From Candidatus Obscuribacterales bacterium (GTDB lineage: Bacteria; Cyanobacteriota; Vampirovibrionia; Obscuribacterales; Obscuribacteraceae): 64,000 bases of DNA. The position numbers were made by a program, and so were the translations under genes. Below, piece after piece: positions 61,112 through 64,000 of this stretch (within the stretch, counting starts at the first letter, position 1; every line of letters begins with the position of its first letter). The notes beneath the pieces were generated by a model. The model searched no databases, was not told the DNA's origin, and saw nothing but the letters and a program-made list of their open reading frames with translations. The stretch is from the NCBI GenBank assembly GCA_020050835.1, contig JAGVKB010000038.1:1-64000 (forward strand), in the 5' to 3' direction.

Positions 61112-62509
61112 TTATTGAGCTGAACGGGCTGTTTCCTGTTTCGTGAACAGACCTTCGAACTGATGCCACCAATCCGATGCTGAATTGCTTCGCACTTGCC
61201 TTTTGAGACGCTCGGCGCGCAGAGCCTTTTCGCGTGGACCCATCAGGAGCGCCCGGTGAATTGTATCGGCAATCTGTTCCGGATGTTCAGGATCTGCATG
61301 CAGGCAATATGGACCAAGCTCGCTCCAGGCGCCGGCTCCGCGCGAGAGCGCTAAAACTCCCGGTTCGCTTCCCTGGCATGCGATGTATTCCTTGGCGGTC
61401 AGATTGAGTCCGTCTCGCAGTGATGTCACGAGCATTACCGCTGCATCGCGATAGAGAATGGACAGTTGTGCGCTTGACACTGACTCTTCGATCGTCACCA
61501 GCGGCTGCCAGAGATTATTACCCCAGCGGTTGTTGATGCGTTTAGAAAGTGTTTTCGTCTCTTGCCAGTATTCATCGAACGCAGCGATGCCGGCGCGAGT
61601 ACGACCGCAAATCTGCACGAACGATACTTGCTCGCGCCAATGCGGCTGGGTCTCGAAGAAGTAGTTGATGGCTTTGAGCCGAGCCAATATGCCTTTTGTA
61701 TAGTCAGCTCTGTCGACTGACAGGACAAATGGAATTTCGGAGCGATAGATACTTCTAGCTTGAATATTAGATAGACTTCCCCAGAAGTTAGAGTCGATTC
61801 CCAGTGGTGCAACAACCAGTTGACAGCGCTTGCGGTGCAGAGACCGCTGGGATGAATCAGCATTGCGCTGGTGCCAGCGGTGCCCTGTGCGGGCTGCTGA
61901 TGTTATGTGCAATTGCCTGGTGTCACATTGCGAGTTTGGCAGATATTTGTTGACGAAGCATAAGAAGTTGTGAGCGTACTCGTCGGTATGAAAGCCGATG
62001 TGGTCGCAATTGACAAGCGCGCGCGCAATCTCCAAAATCGGCGGCACATACTCGGCCGGCACTGTTCTGGGCCAGGGGATGTGCCAGAAAATCACCATCT
62101 GCCTGCCGGGATCTCTTCTTAAAGATAGAGGAAGAAGGGCAAGCTGATAGTCGTGAATAAAACAGTCTTCGAGGTTGCTGCTGGTTGATGCTAACATCGC
62201 TCGGCCGAACAGCGAATTGAAGCGCCGGTATTGCATGTGGTCGTTCTCCCGATAGACCGCCAGCTCATGAAGATCGTGCATGATCGGCCAGAGAAACTCA
62301 TTGCAATAGTTGTAATGATCGTCGATCAGCCCAGGATCCAGCCTGACGACCGGCTCCGGACCAGAGATGGTATCGTGTGATATTGACAATACATGATCGT
62401 CAATATGCCACCAGTTCTGATCGGCGGTCGCGTGTTGATCCCACGTCACCGATAGAGCACTAGACAGTCCACCAGCCTTGCCGGGACCGCGGTAAGAAAT
62501 TACGTTCAT
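61112..62509 (-). CDS. otsA: Trehalose-6-phosphate synthase-like GT20 enzyme
   Basis: From the ATG at 62509 this is 465 residues, normal for OtsA. An upstream ATG at 62581 adds residues that do not match the family. Family motifs are present: the N-terminal GKAGGLSSAL (phosphate-binding loop), LWPIMHD, FIHDYQLALLPLSLR, IFWHIPWP, DHIGFHTDEYAHNFL, VLSVDRADYTKGILARL and LVTSLRDGLNLTAKEYIACQ. The enzyme joins UDP-glucose and glucose-6-phosphate to trehalose-6-phosphate, for stress protection. No otsB phosphatase gene is seen nearby. The N-terminal beta strand reads VISYRGPG rather than the usual VSNRLP. Confidence 0.88.
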   Translation of the reverse strand: MNVISYRGPGKAGGLSSALSVTWDQHATADQNWWHIDDHVLSISHDTISGPEPVVRLDPGLIDDHYNYCNEFLWPIMHDLHELAVYRENDHMQYRRFNSLFGRAMLASTSSNLEDCFIHDYQLALLPLSLRRDPGRQMVIFWHIPWPRTVPAEYVPPILEIARALVNCDHIGFHTDEYAHNFLCFVNKYLPNSQCDTRQLHITSAARTGHRWHQRNADSSQRSLHRKRCQLVVAPLGIDSNFWGSLSNIQARSIYRSEIPFVLSVDRADYTKGILARLKAINYFFETQPHWREQVSFVQICGRTRAGIAAFDEYWQETKTLSKRINNRWGNNLWQPLVTIEESVSSAQLSILYRDAAVMLVTSLRDGLNLTAKEYIACQGSEPGVLALSRGAGAWSELGPYCLHADPEHPEQIADTIHRALLMGPREKALRAERLKRQVRSNSASDWWHQFEGLFTKQETARSAQ

Positions 62510-62762
62510 ATGTCGGTTGCCTCTGAATGGAATTCTAGAAGCCGCATGTGCAAATAGTGTGCAGAATGAAACTGGCATCACTGGCAGTATTAATTGGTTG
62601 GCCGATGACGCTGAATTGGGAACATTTGATCGAGTTCATCGTCACCTGGGTTGTTGATTAGAAGCGAAAATCGCCCGGCGTTGCAGACTAGAGTCGAAGT
62701 GCCGGGAGAGGATTGGAAGCCTGCGCAGAATCTGCGTAGGTTCTTGAACGAGGTTCTGAAAA

Positions 62763-63140
62763 ATGAAGATCAACAAAGTACATTGTGCCGAATACGGTAG
62801 CACTCCCAAGCCGATTTTATTTGATCTCGAGTCTAAGGACATGTCTGTAGATGAATATGCTGAATTGAGATTCTTGTCTGAACTGTGCGGATTAATTGAT
62901 GGCAACTATTGCCAGTTCAAACCAGCGAAAGGCAATCCGGGATTATTCGTTGCATTGGAGACGGAGAACGGTCTTCGCAGCGCACATTTTGGTGGTGAGT
63001 TGAGCGATGAGACCGCTGAATTGGTTGACTTTATAAAAGGATTGCGACAAGCTCACGCATTCCAAACTCAAGATGTTGGCTACTGGAAAAACTTACCAGG
63101 AGCATCCTCATTGTCCCAAGGAAATTATCCGAAACATTAG
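62763..63140 (+). CDS. Unidentified small soluble protein
   Basis: This 125-residue protein has a fair binding site (GAGG, 10 bases upstream) and no signal peptide. It looks alpha/beta with NKVHCAEYGSTPKPILFDLE, a helix with DEYAELRFLSELCGLIDG, strands with LFVALETENGLRSAHFGG, and a helix with SDETAELVDFIKGLR. No family recognised. It lies 13 bp upstream of the glycine-zipper gene and is probably co-transcribed. A short inverted repeat (62720-62740) lies just before the binding site. Confidence 0.65.
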   Translation: MKINKVHCAEYGSTPKPILFDLESKDMSVDEYAELRFLSELCGLIDGNYCQFKPAKGNPGLFVALETENGLRSAHFGGELSDETAELVDFIKGLRQAHAFQTQDVGYWKNLPGASSLSQGNYPKH

Positions 63141-63153
63141 CAGGAGGTTCCCC

Positions 63154-63708
63154 ATGTTCGACTGTCGACAAATGGCGGCCGCAATTGTTAGCGTTGTGTG
63201 CTGTACTCAACTAGTGTTGCCCGGCCTGGCGCAAACGACTGTGTTGACCGGAAAGGCCAGCAAGACAACTACTATCCGTTCGCTCCAGGTTCAACAACCT
63301 AGGTACGACTACCATGCTCCCCAGAAAGTATATGTGCAGCGTCCAGTTACCAGAACTGTTTACGTACAGGACAATCGCACCTTCTTTCAAAGGCATCCCA
63401 AGGTGAAAGCTGCTACGGTTGGCGCTGGCGTGGGCACCGCTGCCGGTGCGATCACCGGCCTCGTCAGCGGCCGCGGCGTGGTGCGTGGCGCTGCAATCGG
63501 GGCAGGCACCGGCGCCGGTGTCGGGCTAATTCATTCGAGCCGGACGATGAAGAGACATCCAATTATCAAGGATACGGCGATGGGTTCTTTGGCGGGTCTC
63601 GGCATTGGTGCGGCGGCGAGCCACGGGAGCAGAAGAGCATTCCAGGGGGCGGGCGTCGGGGCTGCCGTTGGTTTGGGAGTAGGGCTTTTGAAACACGGTC
63701 TGAAGTAA
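63154..63708 (+). CDS. Secreted glycine-zipper protein
   Basis: From the ATG at 63154 (AGGAGG 7 bases upstream) this is 184 residues with a signal peptide (MAAAIVSVVCCTQLVLPGLA). A Tyr/Gln/Val-rich segment (about 50-80) precedes the C-terminal half, which is full of glycine-zipper repeats: GAGVGTAAGAITGLVSGRG, GAAIGAGTGAGVGLI, GLGIGAAASHG, GAGVGAAVGLGVGLL. These pack as membrane-inserting helices. Similar domains occur in outer-membrane or envelope-stress proteins. Role unknown. Confidence 0.8.
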   Translation: MFDCRQMAAAIVSVVCCTQLVLPGLAQTTVLTGKASKTTTIRSLQVQQPRYDYHAPQKVYVQRPVTRTVYVQDNRTFFQRHPKVKAATVGAGVGTAAGAITGLVSGRGVVRGAAIGAGTGAGVGLIHSSRTMKRHPIIKDTAMGSLAGLGIGAAASHGSRRAFQGAGVGAAVGLGVGLLKHGLK

Positions 63709-63750
63709 GAACGCTCAAATACTCATCACAGATTACTCAGGAGTTGCAAA

Positions 63751-64000
63751 ATGCTGAATCATAGATATGCTCTGGCATTGGCTGCTGTTTCATGTTTGGC
63801 CCTGACTTTAGCAGGCTGCGGAAGCGCTGACACGTCAAAGTTGAGCTCGGATGTTTTAAACGAGTGCAAGAACAACAACTTTGCCGCCGCTGAAAGAATG
63901 GTCGATCAGGCGCTTCAAAATGCCGAACGAAAGAAGCCTCAACAAGGACCCGAGCTGGCTAGCATCTTGACCGTGCAGGGAGACCTCTATGTCAAAGAAG
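63751..64000 (+). CDS. Lipoprotein, 5' part only (runs off the right edge)
   Basis: 83 codons are visible from the ATG at 63751 (CAGGAG 7 bases upstream). The signal ends in a lipobox (LTLAGC, Cys23). The mature part is helical and TPR-like: ECKNNNFAAAERMVDQALQNAE, then ELASILTVQGDLYVKE. It lies 42 bp after the glycine-zipper gene and may be in the same operon. The 3' end is outside the window. Confidence 0.75.
   Translation, partial: MLNHRYALALAAVSCLALTLAGCGSADTSKLSSDVLNECKNNNFAAAERMVDQALQNAERKKPQQGPELASILTVQGDLYVKE

Noticed and set aside
1-64000. tRNA, rRNA, phage, transposase or toxin-antitoxin loci
   Set aside because: None could be recognised by eye on either strand; a tRNAscan or profile search would be needed to exclude small RNA genes.

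Overview
The window reads as about 64 kb of chromosome from a Gram-negative-type, non-photosynthetic bacterium of moderate GC. No rRNA, tRNA, CRISPR array, phage module or insertion sequence was seen. The gene set best matches the Candidatus Obscuribacterales / Melainabacteria branch of Cyanobacteria: secreted TPR plus alpha/beta-hydrolase proteins, a DUF1800/DUF1501 pair, papain-like multidomain proteins, MlaC, and a PUFA/heterocyst-glycolipid-like synthase. That placement is inferred from gene style, not proven by a marker gene.

Layout. 0-6 kb: a DUF1800/DUF1501 export pair, then a SulP transporter fused to STAS and a beta-carbonic-anhydrase domain. 6-14 kb: a GGDEF protein with a broken signature, the 3' relic of an RND pump gene, a P-type ATPase homologue that has lost all its catalytic motifs, a glyoxalase-fold protein, a Yip1-like membrane protein and a translationally coupled TPR / PDZ-VWA pair. 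14-25 kb: two copies of a two-gene module (large papain/calpain-like protein followed by a small conserved partner), alpha/beta hydrolases, and a CrtI/PYROXD2-like oxidoreductase. One hydrolase is fused in frame to the N-terminal stub of an NDH-2-type flavoprotein. 25-34 kb: a GT4-GT2 double glycosyltransferase behind a good sigma70 promoter, two secreted proteins, and a response regulator / histidine kinase / SulP set with three TGTGATC repeats phased at 11 bp before the SulP gene.

34-54 kb: the most interesting block. It holds an SDR epimerase and a GH3-type adenylating enzyme on the minus strand, then a ceramide-glucosyltransferase-like GT and two large synthases on the plus strand. Synthase 1 (2869 aa) reads NPD-NPD-KS-AT-ACP-KR-DH. 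Synthase 2 (1672 aa) reads KS-AT-DH-PPTase, and its start overlaps the stop of synthase 1. Together they hold every activity needed to build and reduce an acyl chain and to activate their own carrier protein. GH3, SDR and GT could then activate, modify and glycosylate the product, so the block is plausibly a self-contained secondary-lipid or glycolipid pathway. A secreted TPR-hydrolase follows convergently.

54-64 kb: Tex, a Sel1-repeat lipoprotein, MlaC, two secreted proteins made of PV-x-x-E(K/R) repeats, a secreted matrixin-like metalloprotease, trehalose-6-phosphate synthase, a glycine-zipper protein, and the start of a lipoprotein that runs off the window. The 5' leader of the gene at 34221 contains two mutually exclusive hairpins, the second followed by six T residues, which looks like a transcription attenuator.
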